A stretch of DNA of 64,000 nucleotides, taken from Siphonodentalium dalli. Taxonomy: Eukaryota; Mollusca; Scaphopoda; Gadilida; Siphonodentaliidae. The translations under genes were made by a program, and so were the position numbers. Shown here one piece after another: positions 22,038 to 32,927 of this stretch (position 1 is the stretch's first letter; every line of letters begins with the position of its first letter). Under the pieces are notes generated by a model. The model did no database searches and was not told the DNA's origin. It worked only from the letters and a program-made list of their open reading frames with translations. The stretch covers positions 238,624,609 to 238,688,608 of the forward strand of contig CP136061.1 of assembly GCA_032622095.1 (NCBI GenBank), given 5' to 3'.

Positions 22038-22355
22038 TGCTTTCATCTCCAGACTGTTGATACCCTGTACTGTCTTGCCCCAAAATGGGACCCCCTTCCT
22101 GAAGACTGGCATCGGTTGTGATCGAAAACCATATTTACGATCTGAAAAAAAGGAATCAATCCCGTTGCATGTTTGGTATGTGTTACCACCAGTCCAGATG
22201 GGGTGCCAGATCTTCTTGTGTACACGGGACCATAAGTTCGTATGAATGGCGAATTGGTTGCCATCTTTTCTAGAGATAGATATCATCTGAATGAGTCTCC
22301 TGTCAAGACAAGCATTCTGAATCAACTCAATGCATGATGCTATGATGCCTAACAT
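22038..22355 (-). pseudogene. DIRS-like RT connection and RNase H remnant
   Basis: The minus strand begins with MLGIIASCIELIQNAC (22311-22355), matching the LGxLxSCxxLxPxARLxMRP segment that follows the RT palm. It ends with INSLEMKAVLYT (22038-22065), matching the NxLELKAV helix that holds a catalytic glutamate of RNase H. Between them the frame shifts at least once: frames of 117 and 74 codons each cover part. Spacing of ~250 bp agrees with the family. Confidence 0.75.
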
Positions 22356-22429
22356 ATGTAGATAACTGCGGGCAGTGTCCCGTCATTTCATGGATCCATT
22401 ACTGCCTGATGGAGTACTCTTATACGATA

Positions 22430-23142
22430 TACTGTGAGACAAACTAACCATTTGTCCAAATGAAACATGGTTACCAAAATAAGTTAATATTTTGGATGGC
22501 TCCAAATGAAATCTTTTGACATTTATCAATAAAAAACCAGATTTAGAATGGTTTCCACGAACATCTCTATGTCTTGCAATAGGCCTGTCTGGGGTGGATT
22601 TAGACAAATCCAGTCATCCATCAGACCTTAACCCTTTACCCAACAAACCGGCCAAAACCGGCCAAATAAAGCTTCAACAGCCTAAAATATCTTCGGTCTG
22701 TCTCAATAGAACTATACAAATATGGATATCATTGGAACCGGTTCATTGACCCCATTGTGATGGTTACAGTTATGCCCTGTGCCAATGCATTCTCTTATAT
22801 ATGCGAGTCGACCATAGGTCGCCTCGCATATATAAGAGAATGCATTGGCCTAAACAAAATCTTTTTTTTAACACTTTTTACCATTTTTTCTTACATTCTT
22901 TAACAATTTTATAATTTTTAATGTGTTAAGCCAATGCATTCTCTTATATATGCGAGGCGACCTATGGTCGACTCGCATATATAAGAGAATGCATTGGCAC
23001 AGGGCCGTTCTGTTGGGTAAAGGGTTAAGATACGACAAGAATCACTGAATTGTTTCTCGTAATTATTCTCGCGAAACTTTTCAATTTTCAATGTTTTATG
23101 ACAGACTTGATTCAGCATCTTCACAAATCTAAATTGATCCAT
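22430..23142 (-). pseudogene. DIRS-like reverse transcriptase remnant split by a TTAA MITE
   Basis: Upstream of the MITE the minus strand reads FVKMLNQVCH (~23100-23135), resembling the FTKxxxPVxxxL segment before the catalytic box. Directly downstream it reads LMDDW (22611-22624), the (Y/x)MDD catalytic box, then GFLLINVKRFHLEPSK (~22475-22550), the GFxINxxKSxLxPS block, and YFGNHVSF. The TTAA insertion (22628-23028) lies immediately before the catalytic box. Several stops and shifts make it non-functional. The same orientation as the RNase H, recombinase and gag traces supports one element. Confidence 0.8.
22628..23028 (-). mobile_element. Family D piggyBac-like TTAA MITE, reverse orientation
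   Basis: TTAA lies at 22628-22631 and 23025-23028. The GGCCGGTTT tail is at the left, both cassette hairpins are at 22774-22851 and 22930-23003, and the CCCAACAGAACGG end (inverted) is at the right. It is inserted in the reverse-transcriptase remnant of the DIRS-like element. Confidence 0.92.
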
Positions 23143-23175
23143 GACTACAGTAAATGTTGGTGTATAAGTCGCATC

Positions 23176-23235
23176 TTTTCTTATATATATATATAGCCCA
23201 GATCTTTTCTTATATATATATATAGCCCAGAATAT
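23176..23235 (+). repeat. Two-copy ~31-bp tandem with TA-rich core
   Basis: (A)TCTTTTCTTATATATATATA followed by TAGCCCAGA is repeated twice. The preceding GTGTATAAGTCGCATC looks like a transposon terminus, but I could not find its inverse. The following ~23.24-24.0 kb shows no DIRS coding and may be a further insertion. Confidence 0.6.
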
Positions 23236-24599
23236 TGGTACGCCTTATACAACGGTAACTCGAAATTGGGGTGAAATCTTGACTCATTTTCGGAGAGTTT
23301 GAGCCACGACCGGAAAGTACACGTAAGTGTCGGGAAGACCTGGAGATATTCACAGCAAATATCGGCGGAGATTCAGCCACAGAACTCTCCATAAAGAAGG
23401 ATAATATTCATTGAATTAAAATATTGAACACAGTCATCTTACTCTTCACTATTATTCACTTTTATTCCCAAATTCCCGGAAAGAATGTGTGATATATTTA
23501 AACCGGATATGTGTGAAAAACGAAAGTACATATTTTTGAATAAACAAAAATGGACTCGTCTTACGATTTCACCTCTAAAATAATTTTAATGGACTCATTA
23601 TTACACCATTTATTATACAAATAAACACCCCGTCTCCACTGTTATTTATCATATTATATACATTAGTATCTGAGAAATCAACGGCAAAACAGCAGCAAAT
23701 GCACAAAACAGTTTTGGGGTCTTTGACCAGACTGTAAAAATTTTGGACACATGCACAATTGACCCACATTCAATGACAGCGGTGAAATCGCTTTATGTAT
23801 CCAGTGTTGCGACATAGTAAACTGTTTACATGCTGCACATGGCTACAAATTTCTATCAGATTTCGTCACATCGGAATGTGTATCATCACTAAATTATTCC
23901 GCACGTTTCGGATTTCGTTTCGAATAAGGTTCATTCACAACTTTTCTGTTTTTGTTGACAAATCAAATGATACATGGCCCTTCAAGGCCTACCGGTAATT
24001 GATCCAACACTTTAGTTGACATCGAAAAAATTGTCTCCAATTTTGGTTTTATTGTTGTCAATTCAAGTCAACCACCTTAGCTTGAACGCCTTCCACAAGG
24101 CATGAACATGTTTGTTGTATATAGACATTCACAGCCATTCCCGTCTGTGCAGCGACCTGATCTCTAATCTGTATCTTTCATGACTTTCTATGTGTCCTTA
24201 TCAAACACTATTGTACCAATTCATCAAAAGAAGGTACTAATATTTTCAAGATATCATTTCATTTGAAGACTCTGCAAAAAGTAACTCCTCAAATTAATGT
24301 TCAGGAAGAGTTCTTTACTATCATGTACATGTAACTATGCCATGAAGCTTAGAGCACTTATTTTCTTTCTGTAGTGTTTCATTTAAGGTCAGTCCACTGA
24401 CAGGCTGTTTAAGTGTTAAGGTAAAACATCTTTACCCAAAGGTCCACTATAAGCCCTTGGTTGTGGTATACTGAGTGCATGTCAAACTCTGTCTGGCATA
24501 ACAGTTTTGTCATCAAAACTTGTCCATGACCTGACACCGACAACACATCGTTGTCTGAACAATACTTACGCTGTTATCACATAGATAATGTGATATACT

Positions 24600-24969
24600 T
24601 TCATTAATACTGTGCTACTTTTGCACGTTCGTATCGGTAGTCTTGCTTTTCGGACAGCCTCTTCGTCTCCTGAGCATTAGACTTGTGTTGTCTTACGGGC
24701 GATTCTGAAGATCTCCTCGACTTTAGTGTTTATGTCTTGCTTTTCGGACAGCCTCTTCGGCTCCTGAGCATTAGACTTGTGTCTTACGGGCGATCCTGAA
24801 GATCCCCTAGACTTGAGTATTTTTCGGTCGGTCTACACGATCACCTGGTCTGAATACTCTGACCTAGACAGACAATAATGTCTGACTTTCCGCCGGTTTC
24901 CTTGCGAAGTTCTGCCATTTTCCGTTCTTGCGAGGCAATCTTTTCCTCCAGAAATCGTAGCGCAACCAT
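24600..24969 (-). pseudogene. Probable gag-like ORF1 of the DIRS-like element, broken by a tandem duplication
   Basis: From the ATG at 24969 the minus strand encodes MVALRFLEEKIASQERKMAE followed by LRKETGGKSDII, a charged helical stretch (~24845-24969), ending at a stop. Downstream a K/S/R/E-rich segment including SPVRHKSNAQEPKRLSEKQD is present twice (24640-24827). The 94-bp duplication is one base over a codon multiple, so the second copy is out of frame with the first. Position just inside the 5' terminal repeat fits ORF1 of DIRS elements. The gag assignment rests on position and composition only. Confidence 0.5.
24640..24827. repeat. 94-bp tandem duplication
   Basis: Two copies start at 24640 and 24734 (GTCTTGCTTTTCGGACAGCC) and differ at a few sites plus a GTT insertion in the first. 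The duplication interrupts the gag-like frame. Confidence 0.9.
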
Positions 24970-25094
24970 CGTTTGGTCTTATATGCTTACGCAGATTATC
25001 CACTGGAGATTTACAGTAGACTCTGTCAGAGAAAAACAGACGCCTCAGATTCTGACACTAATTTTCAGCACGTCTGATTGTGAGCGCCAAGAAA

Positions 25095-25260
25095 TCAAAC
25101 TGAGTATACAGGTATGCGCAATGCGCATGCTCGGAATAACTAAAAACTTTAACTGGAAAACGGAACAAACGAAACGAAACGTTTCATGTTTCCGATTTTT
25201 GAGTGGCGGTTTGCGGAGGTTAAGATAAATCTAATTCTGTATGAATTATGTCAGGTGAGT
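25095..25260. repeat. DIRS-like inverted terminal repeat, plus-strand right copy
   Basis: This is the partner of 19236-19405. On the minus strand it precedes the gag-like frame by ~125 bp and so is the 5' repeat. It overlaps the end of a 116-codon plus-strand frame that has no independent support. Confidence 0.85.
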
Positions 25261-25365
25261 AGCTAATTTTTAAAATAAAATTCACTCATTTGTTGCATAT
25301 ATTCTGATGAGTATAAAAGGAGATGGTCCCATAAATGGCCGATTTAGTGTACAGTACCCCTTTAA

Positions 25366-27035
25366 CTACCACACTAGTATACATGTCTCAACTCCCAAGT
25401 GGGAATCACAAAAGCGTTTTCATTGATTAATGTTAATTGTAACTGTTGTAGAAGGCCACAATTTGACAAAAGATGGAACATACCAATATGTTACAGGGTT
25501 CCATGGGGCCATGAACACTTGGAATAGCCTTGTATTTGACAAATGACCATTCAGGGTTGGAAAGGGCTTGAATTGCCATGGGCATCAAGCCTTGATTGAA
25601 TTTCATCAATATATGCATCACTTGCTGAATTCTTAAATTATTCCGAATACATTTTACTGTATCTGTATATGTAGATATTTCAGTGCAGGAACCAATTATG
25701 GTTATAGACGCACTGGTCCAGTTGCGAAACTTTATAACCCTGCGCTGACTCCAGTAGCGTTCTTTAACATGCACACACCAAGGTGTGTACACAGGTCAGC
25801 CATAACTGTCCGCACCCGATCAAACATCGTACTGCACCCATGAGAACATACCTGGACAAGTGTTGTAATGGGGGGGGGGGGGGAGTCGGCATTTTGCATT
25901 CAGATCTTTATTCAGTGATCTCGAATGAAACTTTTCCGGTCTGCCAGTACGATAGACCAGTACGCAACCTCTCAGCTACCGACTTCCCTTTTACTATATT
26001 TAATTGCTGCTCTTGAATAAAGATTTTTTAAATTCTGTGAATTGGCCTTGAATTTTCTGAATAGTTCTGACCTGTGAACCCTGTGTTACCATGGCGTTAA
26101 AATTTAGGCAACTTTTTTTTATATTTTGGTTTACTGAAAATTATTTTAAAAAAATGATTTTAAAAGTTAGGTTTAAGGGTAGGAGGAGAAAAATAAGAAA
26201 TAAAATTGGTTTTGAATTTTTTTTTTGCATTTGATCCAAAAATCAGGTTGGGAAAACAAAATCTTACGGGGAAGGATACCAACTTACTATAGGTTTCTAC
26301 TACGGGCATACAGTATGCCACGCTTGACGTTGCACTTGTCATAAAAGGTTGGTTGTATAATAAAATCTCTTGTTCATATTTTAACCGGAATCTATGATCA
26401 TGTTATTTTACAGACAGCTGTTGATGTCTTTTGTACTAATCTACTCTCTGTCCGTCTGAGGACGCACACATTCAATGGTTTGCACAATGGTGTCATTTAT
26501 ACTCCTATTAAACACATACCTAAGTGGCCTTTGTTTACACAGTTTTCTTAGGTATATTTGCCTCCTATTGTAGTCAATAGCTTTCTTATAAGTATGTTGT
26601 TAGCTGAATCGTCACCTGTCCTTACTGCCCTTTCAGTGCAGACTAATTGACTGTCAGATTGTGTAATTCTGTTTGCCTCGGCACGTGGCCCAAGGGTTGC
26701 TTAGTTGAGTGTATATTTAATCAAGGGTTTAAGCGGACAATTTTGTTTATGTAAATGTTTTCATACGGAGAATAGAAATTGCTCGCTAGAGGACATATGA
26801 TATTTACGACACGCTTTGAATTTGAAACATGAACTGTAATTTTATCAATATTTTTAAATTCCAAGCACAGAAAATTAAAGAATTCAACCAACAATTTTGT
26901 TTTCATATAGAGACTAGGAAGTGTTTACTGGAGTAAGATTTATATACGACACATCTATATTGAATTTTAAGGTAGAACTGAAATTGATATTTATTTCGAT
27001 TTATTAACTACTGAGGTTAGTGTACTACTAATATA
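25366..27035. other. No recognisable feature
   Basis: This is one of the emptiest stretches. A 119-codon minus-strand frame (25433-25792) and shorter ones lack family features. A poly-G run of ~14 lies at 25869. Confidence 0.5.
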
Positions 27036-27170
27036 CAGTAATGCCCTAAATAATTGACTCCTTAACCACAGCAGAATTATGGGTAATTTTTCAGGATTTA
27101 GTCGGAAATATGGCTTGATGCCATTCATCGGAAAGCTCTCAGTGAGAGCTTTGCAATGAATGGCAACAAG
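27036..27170. repeat. Family C MITE truncated after the centre
   Basis: A TA-preceded CAGTAATGCCC arm reaches past the central fold (CTCTCAGTGAGAGCTTTGCAA) and stops near 27170. The rest of the right arm is missing. Confidence 0.85.
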
Positions 27171-27623
27171 TATCACCGGGCCATATTCGCCATATTTGAA
27201 CTTAGAACTGTTGTTCAATTTAGTGTGTTTTTTGTGAAGTAATATCTCTAAATGTTGGCCATTCCACATTCATCATTAATTAATTTCTTGCCTTCAGTAC
27301 TTTTCACAAACAGTTTGTAGGGTTCGTTTTGTCTTATTATTATCACATCTTAGATCTTTTAGCCTGTCAGGTTATAATTCATTAGTTTTTAATTGTCATA
27401 TTCATTTAATCAAAACTGTTAATTATGTTGGTACCTTTTAATTGTTTTGCCCCTTGGCTTATCCAGTTCATTAATCTTAATTGGCCTATTCATTCAGTCA
27501 ACACTTTCTATTTCATTGTAAATAAAAGCTATTCCCCAACATCAGACTTGTTCGTTTAATGACATTGGACATCTTCAGATCCCGACTATCATAACCACAG
27601 AATTTCGACCCGTTATACAAGCA

Positions 27624-27717
27624 TCAAAACTCTCATTTATGATTCCGATCATAGTAGTTTACTATCACCAAGGTATGGGTTAAAATCTGCTGATCATGAT
27701 CGGCCTCTCGTTATTTC
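27624..27717 (+). repeat. Dispersed ~95-bp repeat, copy 1
   Basis: Shares ATCAAAACTCTCAT(T/C)TATG, GATTCCGATCATAG and GATCGGCCTCTCGTT with 38729-38818. Internal GATCATGATC-type symmetry is present. The family is not recognised. Confidence 0.75.
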
Positions 27718-28634
27718 AAATCAATCAGGGAGGAAGGCTTTTACATGTATGTTTATTTTTAATTTTTGTCTGTACATAGTAAGTTCGGACAATGATACAG
27801 GTCTAGCTTTCTCTGTCTGGTAATAACCCAAAAATGTAGAGGGAACTGTTATGCATATTAACATATTTAATCGTATATAAAAATGACATTGTACTACCAT
27901 TATATGACAGGGATTACCTAACATTATGTAATGTCCCTGACTTTTCAATATAGTTTTTGTTGTCTATAAACTGATACCTCTCCATTCTAATATGTGATCA
28001 TGAATTTCATCCAGTGCCTTTGTTCCAATTGTCTGGAGTTACAATCAGTAAATCACTTTTCACACATTACACAAATATGTTAGAGCTGAATGCACACTAA
28101 CGATCAATACATATCCGTGGACATATTGGTAAAAACATATTCAAGAAAAAAAAAAAAAAAATCAAATTATTTTTCATTTATTTTTGGTCATAATATCAGA
28201 CATCAAAATAATAACGTCTAATGCAGCCCTTTTTATTCAATGCAAGAAAGCAAAACCATTTTTTTTGCCTTAACAGTGCTGTGTGCAAACACTGCATATT
28301 GTTTCGTAATGATTTTCCACTTTCACCTTTTCAATGTTAATGTTTCATTAGGATTGTTGACATATTTCTGAGATGGTGACAGTTCAGTGACAGTTATGTA
28401 ATCAATTGCCTAGGGGAGGTGTCTCTCTCCCATCAAAATATAATCATTTACTGCCTTCCTGAGGTTTCAATCTGCAGTATCTTGATTAGAACAGAATTTT
28501 CTTGTCAGATATTGCGCTTCATACAGTAATGAGTTTATTTGATATCTGCATTAATGACCTACATGTAGATTGCATGACTTCAGGCAACAATATCCAGAAG
28601 ATAAAGGAATTTCTCTGGAACTATTAAAAACTCT
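27718..28634. other. No recognisable feature
   Basis: The stretch is AT-rich with a poly-A run at ~28146. Frames are short and unsupported. Confidence 0.5.
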
Positions 28635-29039
28635 TTAACCCTTTACCCAACAGAAGGGCCCTGTGCCAATGCATTCTCTTATATATGCGAGTCGACCATA
28701 GGTCGCCTCGCATACATGTATATAAGAGAATGCATTGGCTTAGCACATTAAAAATTATAAAATTGTTAAAGAATGTAAGAAAAAATGGTAAAAAGTGTTA
28801 AAAAAAGATCTTTTTTAGGCCAATGCATTCTCTTATATATGCGAGGCGACCTATGGTCGACTCGCATATATAAGAGAATGCATTGGCACAGGGCTAACTG
28901 TAACTATCACAATGTGGTCAAGGAGCCGGTTCCAATGATATCCATATTTGTATGGTTCTATTGAGACAGACAGAAGATATTTTAGGCTGTTGAAGCTTTA
29001 TTTGGCCGGTTTTGGCCGGTTTGTTGGGTAAAGGGTTAA
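28635..29039 (+). mobile_element. Family D piggyBac-like TTAA MITE
   Basis: TTAA lies at both ends (28635, 29036). CCCTTTACCCAACAGAAGGG is at the left and TTTGTTGGGTAAAGGG at the right, with both cassette hairpins and the conserved GGAGCCGGTTCC tail. The first hairpin has an ACATGTA insertion in one arm. Confidence 0.92.
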
Positions 29040-29602
29040 ATTCACTTTTAATTTTCTACAAGATGTTTAGAATTCAAAACATTGGTTATAAAGCAAATGA
29101 AAAAAAATAGCCTTTACTATGATATATAGTTGAATGGGTGAATTATTTTTTGTAATCCTTGCCTCTAGATAATGTAAACTATTGTAATTCAAGTCAAATA
29201 TTTGTTGCTTGAACAGGCATTCTGATTGGCCGAGAGCGGGTAACTTTAGTTTTCGAATATCACCAGCATCGATCACTGAAGTGTGCACAAATTTTGAATG
29301 GAGCACCGGCTGCACCGTGTCAATGACAACGCACGTAAAATAAGTCATGCTGCCAGGAATCACGGAATTGAGTCAATCGAAACATTGTTTTCTATAGATG
29401 CGGTTAACAGAAAGTTGTTATGGTTATGTTGCGAGTAACTACATACAGGAACATATCTATAGATTTAATCATTTACCAAGTTTTGAATTTGAACTGGTGG
29501 AATATGGTCTCTACATGCGTAGTCAGAGTAGAGATTCATGGCATGATCTACCTCCACCCCTGACCATGATTATGATTACTTTACATACTGCATGGCACTA
29601 CC
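29040..29602. other. No recognisable feature
   Basis: A 98-codon minus frame (29067-29363) and a 76-codon plus frame (29398-29628) show no family features. Confidence 0.5.
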
Positions 29603-30061
29603 CAGGCTTGAGTTTAGAGTGCCTGTAATTTGCAGAATGAGGTCCCCATAGAGTGAATTAAGTGACGCAATCCCGCATAGTGGGCTAGCATCACTAAATT
29701 CATTCTCTGGGGACCTCATTATGCTTTGGCCTCATCTTCTCTGGAAAGTTTCTTTATTATCAAATTTCTATAGAAAATTCTTCACATAGATTCTATTTCT
29801 TGTTTAGTTCAGTTTCTCTATATCCCCAAATTTGCAGACGACACATTGCATAATCGAGGTTCCCAATGGGCATACATCACAATATTCACAATTTGGGACT
29901 TAAATTTGAGTCTATGTCAGCCATAGCAGATGAGGCCATGCAGAATGAGGTCCCCAGAGGGTGAATTTGGTGATGCTAGCCCACTATGCGCTATAGCGTC
30001 ACTAAATTCACCCTCTGGGGACCTCATTCTGCAAATGACAGGCACACTAAACTCAGGCTTG
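29603..30061. mobile_element. Family A hAT-like MITE, long form
   Basis: CAGGCTTGAGTTTAGAGTG at the left and CACTAAACTCAGGCTTG at the right bound the two arms. The full internal block separates them (TTCTCTATATCCCCAAATTT, TGCATAATCGAGGTTCCC). Flanking octamers GCACTACC and GTACTTGT match only in part. The overlapping 90-100-codon frames (MRSPEGEFGDAS type) are translations of the arm. Confidence 0.88.
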
Positions 30062-30653
30062 GTACTTGTAACTCTAGGCTGTGAAATAAACCATGGACAG
30101 CTTCCTGTAGTGCAGCTCATCTCAGTAAAACACACCCACGTCACGAGACTGGCTGACCAGAAATGGTTTGTCATGCCTAATTTACGACAGACAGACAGTT
30201 CATGCATTCCGAAACCATTGCCTCTATGATGCGATTCGATTATATATCAACCTCAGACGCTTGTCCTTATAGAATTACATCCTACGATATGATCAGTTCC
30301 ATTGGACTACCTTCAATGGTTGAGAGCCCCAAAGAAATTGCTTCTAATAATTTGATATACTGCTCTATTGTTACTTTGGTTGGCTTTTGTCACTAGCTTC
30401 CTCATTCTTGTTACCGGCACGGACACGGGAACCGATCCAGGATCACTAGGGAGTAGTTAGCGTTCGCTTCTTCCGATTGAATTTGTTCGATTTGCTATGT
30501 GGTATGGAAGGTCCCTATTGGTAATCTATTGTGTTCAACTCACCACCTATCAATTGGGAATTTGAGGTCTTATTATCTGAAAGCGACAGGGCAATTTATT
30601 TGCATGTCTGATTATAACTTCATTGTTGGTAACATTGGACTCTCACATCTCAG
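30062..30653. other. No recognisable feature
   Basis: Unique-looking sequence lies between two long family A copies. A 64-codon frame at 30202 is unsupported. Confidence 0.5.
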
Positions 30654-31106
30654 TAAAGTCTGAATTTAGTGTGCCTGTCATTTGCAGAATGAGGTCCACA
30701 GAGGGTGAATTTAGTGATGCTATCCAACATAGTGGGCTAGCATCACTAAATTCACCCTCTTGGGACCTCATTCTGCTTAGGTCTAATCTTCTCTGGAAAG
30801 TATCTTTATTATCCAATTTCTGTAGAAACTTCTTCACATAGGTTCTATTTCTTTCTTGTTTAGTTGTCTATATCCCCAAATTGGCAGACGACACATTGCA
30901 TAATCGAGGTTCCCAATGGGTGTACATCACAATATTCACCATTTGGGAACTTCAATCTTAGTCTGCATGTATGTCTCCCATTGCAGATGAAGCCATGCAG
31001 AATGAGGTCCCCAGAGGGTGAATTTTGTGATGCTAGCCTGCTATGTGGGATAGCGTCACTAAATTCACTATCTGGGAACTGCACAGGCACACTAAACTCA
31101 GACTTG
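30654..31106. mobile_element. Family A hAT-like MITE, long form
   Basis: The layout matches the 29.6-kb copy, with ends (A)AAGTCTGAATTTAGTGTG and CACTAAACTCAGACTTG. Probable TSD ATCTCAGT / CTCTCAAT (6 of 8). The end of the second arm is partly deleted (CTATCTGGGAACTGCACAGG). Confidence 0.85.
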
Positions 31107-31300
31107 CTCTCAATCTTTTAGAATGAGGTCCAGGCTTCAGCTGTAACCCTTTGTGAATGAGATTATTCATTAGCATTCTGGTTTCTGTTACACACCGATA
31201 TGCAAATGAGATGAACACTCATATCTATAACAAAATGAATTGCGTGGTGTTCAGCAAGATCCCTTTCCCTTACCCAAATTTCCTCTCCGGAGACGACAAA

Positions 31301-31430
31301 CAGTAATGCCTTATAACTAATCGACTCCATAACCACAGCAGAATTATGGGTAACTTTTCCGACTAAAAATCCTGAAAAGTTACCCATAATTCTGCTGTGG
31401 TTAAGAAGTTGATTAATTAGAGCATTACTG
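31301..31430. mobile_element. Family C MITE, 130-bp internally deleted form
   Basis: Both termini are present (CAGTAATGCC; GCATTACTG) but the central fold is gone, so the arms meet at AACTTTTCCGACTAAAAATC. Both arms carry related changes (ATAACTAATC / GATTAATTAG). Confidence 0.88.
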
Positions 31431-32347
31431 TATATTGTTGCTTGAAGAATTCATTTAAAAAAAAATGAAACCTTTTCTTAATTGTTGCCATATTCACCAA
31501 AGGACAGCCAAAATATTTTCCCACAAATTAGCTGTCACATGCAGTTTCCATTATAAAAACTTTAGTTCTTCATTTTTCTGATGTTATAATGAGAACAACA
31601 AATTAAAAAATAAATGATAGAATCACATAACACCACACAAATTTTATGGGAGCCTCAAATTGGTCACACACGTATATTTGAAAAAGAGAATTAATCTAAT
31701 ATGTAAATACATGTACGTGAATAAGCACTCCATTATATAATGATTCAATAGTTGATGCCTATAGTGCCAGTAATTCCCTCGAGTTGAGTTCATTGGAACC
31801 TAATTTATTGAACAGTCTGGCTGTAGGTTAGTAGGTCTCGATTGGGTCAAATCATGAACAAACATGCTGGTATCTTCATCTCAAGGACTTCTATTATATA
31901 TAGACTTCTCAAGACATATCAGTATGCCACCAGATCGAATGTACTGATTGGACATTTCTTAGGCCCATTTTATATCGAGCCAGACACCACGGGTCACGCC
32001 AGCCTAGTACATGTAATTAGTTTGGAAATGACAAAGACTAAGATCTTGTGACTGGAGCACGACATATAAAACCAACTGGGTCATCAGAATTTCTCTGGCA
32101 CTATACCCAACATGCTACACTTCGACACCGTTTTATAGGACATCAGCTAGACTCAGATGATTCAGGGAAAATTGCTCCCTATTTAGGACCCCTTTGGCGG
32201 AGAGCATGTGCAGTTGGAAGTTTTTAGAGTGCTAGTTTATAGTGCATTGTCAGGGACACTAACACAACGTATTTTCGTGAACTTCACAAGGGAAATGATT
32301 ATAGCAGACGGCATTTTGTATCAGAAATGCTAAAATTGTTAGAAATA
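31431..32347. other. No recognisable feature
   Basis: AT-rich, with no recognised repeat. A 69-codon frame at 31842 is unsupported. Confidence 0.5.
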
Positions 32348-32460
32348 CAGTAATGCCCAAAATAATCGACTCCTTAGCCACAGCAGAATTATGGGTAATT
32401 TTTCAGGATTTAGTCGGAAATATGGCTTGTTGCCATTCATCGGAAAGCTCTCGATGAGAG
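32348..32460. repeat. Family C MITE truncated at the centre
   Basis: The left arm from CAGTAATGCCC to GGAAAGCTCTCGATGAGAG is intact, then sequence switches directly to the Penelope-like coding remnant. Confidence 0.88.
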
Positions 32461-32925
32461 GAATTCCGAAGAAATGACCGACTTTAAAGAACTTCATGAA
32501 TCTCTAACTAAACAAAACTGTCCACAAAAACTGATAATAAACGGTATTGAGAGATCGAAACTCATCCCATTAGAGGAACTTTGCATGCCAAGAATGAAAA
32601 AACAACCGATGACTCAATACCGTTTGTAGCAACACATAATCCGCGTCACCAAAATATGCCACAGATCATGAAAGAACTATTACCAATTCTAGACAAAAGT
32701 TAAAAAATGAGATCACTGGTTAAGTGTGGCGATATACTGACAAAGCGGAAGACAACCTAAAAACCTTAAATGATTTCTGACTCGAGCCAGATTTTCTGAA
32801 AATAAAATAAAAATTCAGCATTATAGTAAATGTGGGGATTTTAGGTGTAAAACATATTGGCACATATCAACTGGTAAAAATCATGAAAGTAAGAAATGGA
32901 AAACAATTGTTTCTCATTACCTGAA
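32461..32925 (+). pseudogene. Penelope-like retroelement fragment, RT C-terminus and zinc-binding linker
   Basis: The first frame reads FKELHESLTKQNCPQKLIIN and ERSKLIPLEEL. After a frameshift comes IPFVATHNPRHQ and IMKELLPILDKS (~32620-32700). After further shifts come QPKNLK and LTRARFSEN (~32750-32810), then SKCGDFRCKTYWHISTG (~32830-32885). These match, in order, the C-terminal RT segment, the PFVTTHNP motif, the QPxNLKxxLTRAxF motif and the CxDxRCxxCxxIxTG linker of Penelope-like elements that end in a GIY-YIG endonuclease. The endonuclease itself is absent: family A sequence begins at ~32928. Multiple shifts show it is dead. The 5' truncation is usual for the class. Confidence 0.85.
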
Positions 32926-32927
32926 CT

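Larger units (their letters stand above)
19190..25281 (-). mobile_element. Decayed DIRS-like tyrosine-recombinase retrotransposon
   Basis: The minus strand carries, in the expected order, gag-like, RT, RNase H and tyrosine-recombinase remnants between inverted termini. The inverted repeats (19236-19405 and 25095-25260) share CTCACCTGACATAATTCATA, AACCTCCGCAAACCGCCACT and GAGCATGCGCATTGCGCAT. Inside the 3' side lies an internal complementary region. This inverted-terminal plus circle-junction architecture, with a recombinase instead of an integrase, defines DIRS-type elements. All frames are broken by stops and shifts, and later insertions lie at 20.4-21.4 and 22.6-23.0 kb. No TSD is expected for this class. 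Confidence 0.85.
18922..25365. mobile_element. Palindromic MITE split by a DIRS-like retrotransposon
   Basis: The left part (18922-19190) and right part (25281-25365) together rebuild one palindrome. The left end AGGTGAACTGTACACTAAAT matches the inverse of the right end ATTTAGTGTACAGTACCCCT, and the CCATTTATGGGACCATCTCC and GCATATATTCTG blocks match too. The left part also holds the central fold with TTGAGCCATGGATTAGTGCA and its complement. TTAA flanks both outer ends (18922-18925, 25362-25365). Between the parts lies the 6.1-kb retroelement. Confidence 0.75.

Noticed and set aside
23144-24000. A separate transposon beginning GTGTATAAGTCGCATC
   Set aside because: The left border looks like a terminus, but no inverse copy was found downstream, so no element is claimed.
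24878-25228. 116-codon plus-strand frame
   Set aside because: It is antisense to the gag-like remnant and runs into the DIRS-like terminal repeat; the minus strand gives the better reading.
27300-27620. Possible solo LTR (AATAAAAGCTATTCCCC polyadenylation-like site at ~27522)
   Set aside because: No convincing TG...CA borders or 5-bp duplication could be placed, and no second copy exists in the window.
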